Shown one piece after another: positions 6,193 to 6,794 of a stretch of 6,794 nucleotides of DNA. This stretch comes from Candidatus Paceibacter sp. (GTDB taxonomy: Bacteria > Patescibacteriota > Minisyncoccia > UBA6257 > GWB1-50-10), in NCBI GenBank assembly GCA_020724685.1, contig DYGP01000035.1, positions 1 to 6,794 of the forward strand. Direction: 5' to 3'. Each line of letters starts with the position of its first letter. Position 1 is the stretch's first letter. Under the pieces are notes generated by a model that was not told where the DNA came from, made no database searches, and saw nothing but the letters and a program-made list of their open reading frames with translations. A program made the position numbers and the translations under genes.

Positions 6193-6201
6193 TGAGACCT
6201 C

Positions 6202-6789
6202 TTATCGCATCGTTCCTAATTTCGTGATCTCAAAAATATGGACATAATTTTCGATTTTTAGATCATGGATGTTCTCCACAAACCGTTTAGGAATGACCAC
6301 ATCACCTCTCCACACGCTTTTCTGAATCATCTCAAATTCCATACACTTCAATTCATTTCTCAACCATTGCCTTTTGGAGGAAAGTTCTTCCGGAATGTCG
6401 AATATCACGAGTATGTTTTTTCCAAAGGGCAGTTTTTTAAGAAGCGTCATCCTTGAGGCGTTTTTTCGCCCTTTCTTTGTGAGCAAAAATGTTCCTCGTT
6501 CGCCTTCCACGAGACCTTCTTTTTTCATCCGGGAAAGCATCATCGAGAGCGCCGCCTTCGAACGCAAGTCTATGCGGATATCCCTATGGTTGCCGATTGT
6601 CCTCCACATGTTCCGCGCCGATTCCCGTTTTGACGTCGCGCCCATCATGGCAATCGTCAACTCGCCCATCGAAACAATCATCCCCAAAAGCGTTTCAAGC
6701 GTCACCTCCCCCGCGCGAGCAAGATGGAGAACGATTTCCTCTTTCTTAAATCTCTTCCTCTTATTTGTTCTCTCCCTCGGATTTCCCAC
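6202..6789 (-). CDS. PaaX-like transcriptional regulator with a C-terminal Cas2-like domain
   Basis: The protein has 195 residues from a GTG at 6789. The frame is open to the window edge (the preceding codon is ACG), so the true start may lie upstream. The N-terminus is very basic (RERTNKRKRFKK). Residues about 15-110 look like helix-turn-helix and winged-helix segments, with SKAALSMMLSRMKKEGLVEG (77-96) and then a wing strand FLLTKKGRKN. Residues 122-195 have a Cas2-type ferredoxin fold: NILVIFDIPEELSSKRQWLR, a helix, then FEMIQKSVWRGD and a closing strand VHIFEIT. D131 sits where Cas2 has its conserved Asp after strand 1. The PaaX family joins a winged helix to a Cas2-like domain, and related proteins are often annotated as Cas2 in Patescibacteria. 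No CRISPR array or other cas gene is visible here, so a regulatory role is the better reading. Its targets are unknown. Confidence 0.8.
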   Translation of the reverse strand: MGNPRERTNKRKRFKKEEIVLHLARAGEVTLETLLGMIVSMGELTIAMMGATSKRESARNMWRTIGNHRDIRIDLRSKAALSMMLSRMKKEGLVEGERGTFLLTKKGRKNASRMTLLKKLPFGKNILVIFDIPEELSSKRQWLRNELKCMEFEMIQKSVWRGDVVIPKRFVENIHDLKIENYVHIFEITKLGTMR

Positions 6790-6794
6790 CGTAT

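Noticed and set aside
5992..6195. 67-aa plus-strand open frame ending in an IGAGI/IGANI repeat
   Set aside because: It runs through the promoter region, the palindrome and the 12-nt array. It is antisense to every gene here, has no ribosome binding site, and is open mainly because of the repeats. Its central peptide is the translated palindrome.
6202..6789. A genuine CRISPR adaptation Cas2
   Set aside because: The protein is about twice the usual Cas2 length with an N-terminal winged helix, and there is no CRISPR array or cas1 here. The PaaX-like reading fits better.

Overview
The window looks like part of a Patescibacteria (Candidate Phyla Radiation) genome, probably close to Parcubacteria. 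This is inferred from content, not from a marker gene. The clues are a large exported protein with lamin-tail (LTD) repeats including a NEVAWMGT-type motif, a PaaX/Cas2-like regulator of a type frequent in these genomes, promoter -10 boxes almost touching start codons, and small membrane-anchored proteins of unknown role. All four genes lie on the minus strand and use the standard genetic code. About 92% of the window is coding.

Layout in the direction of transcription (right to left): (1) a PaaX-like winged-helix/Cas2-fold protein whose 5' end lies at the window edge; (2) a 217-bp intergenic region holding a seven-unit 12-nt tandem array, a perfect 42-bp palindrome and a promoter -10 box; (3) a two-gene operon joined by TGA-G-ATG, encoding a 200-aa single-pass membrane protein and then a 1619-aa secreted protein; (4) a 182-bp intergenic region with a second, slightly decayed copy of the palindrome 14 nt after the operon's stop codon and a TATAAT box 6 nt before the next gene; (5) the N-terminal part of a membrane-anchored cupredoxin-like protein that runs off the left edge.

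The 1619-aa protein is the centrepiece. It has a signal peptide and then a zinc-dependent phospholipase C/P1-nuclease-like domain that aligns well by eye with Bacillus cereus PLC. An acidic linker follows, then LTD-LTD-PKD-LTD, Fn3-like modules, an unrecognised domain and a C-terminal beta domain. I infer a surface or secreted hydrolase displayed on a long adhesive stalk, made together with a small membrane partner.

The most unusual non-coding signals are the palindrome pair flanking the operon and the 12-nt array. In the array's central units every difference is a transition, so the purine/pyrimidine pattern is kept while the bases change. Two sharply bounded AT-rich islands inside the operon's genes suggest mosaic ancestry.
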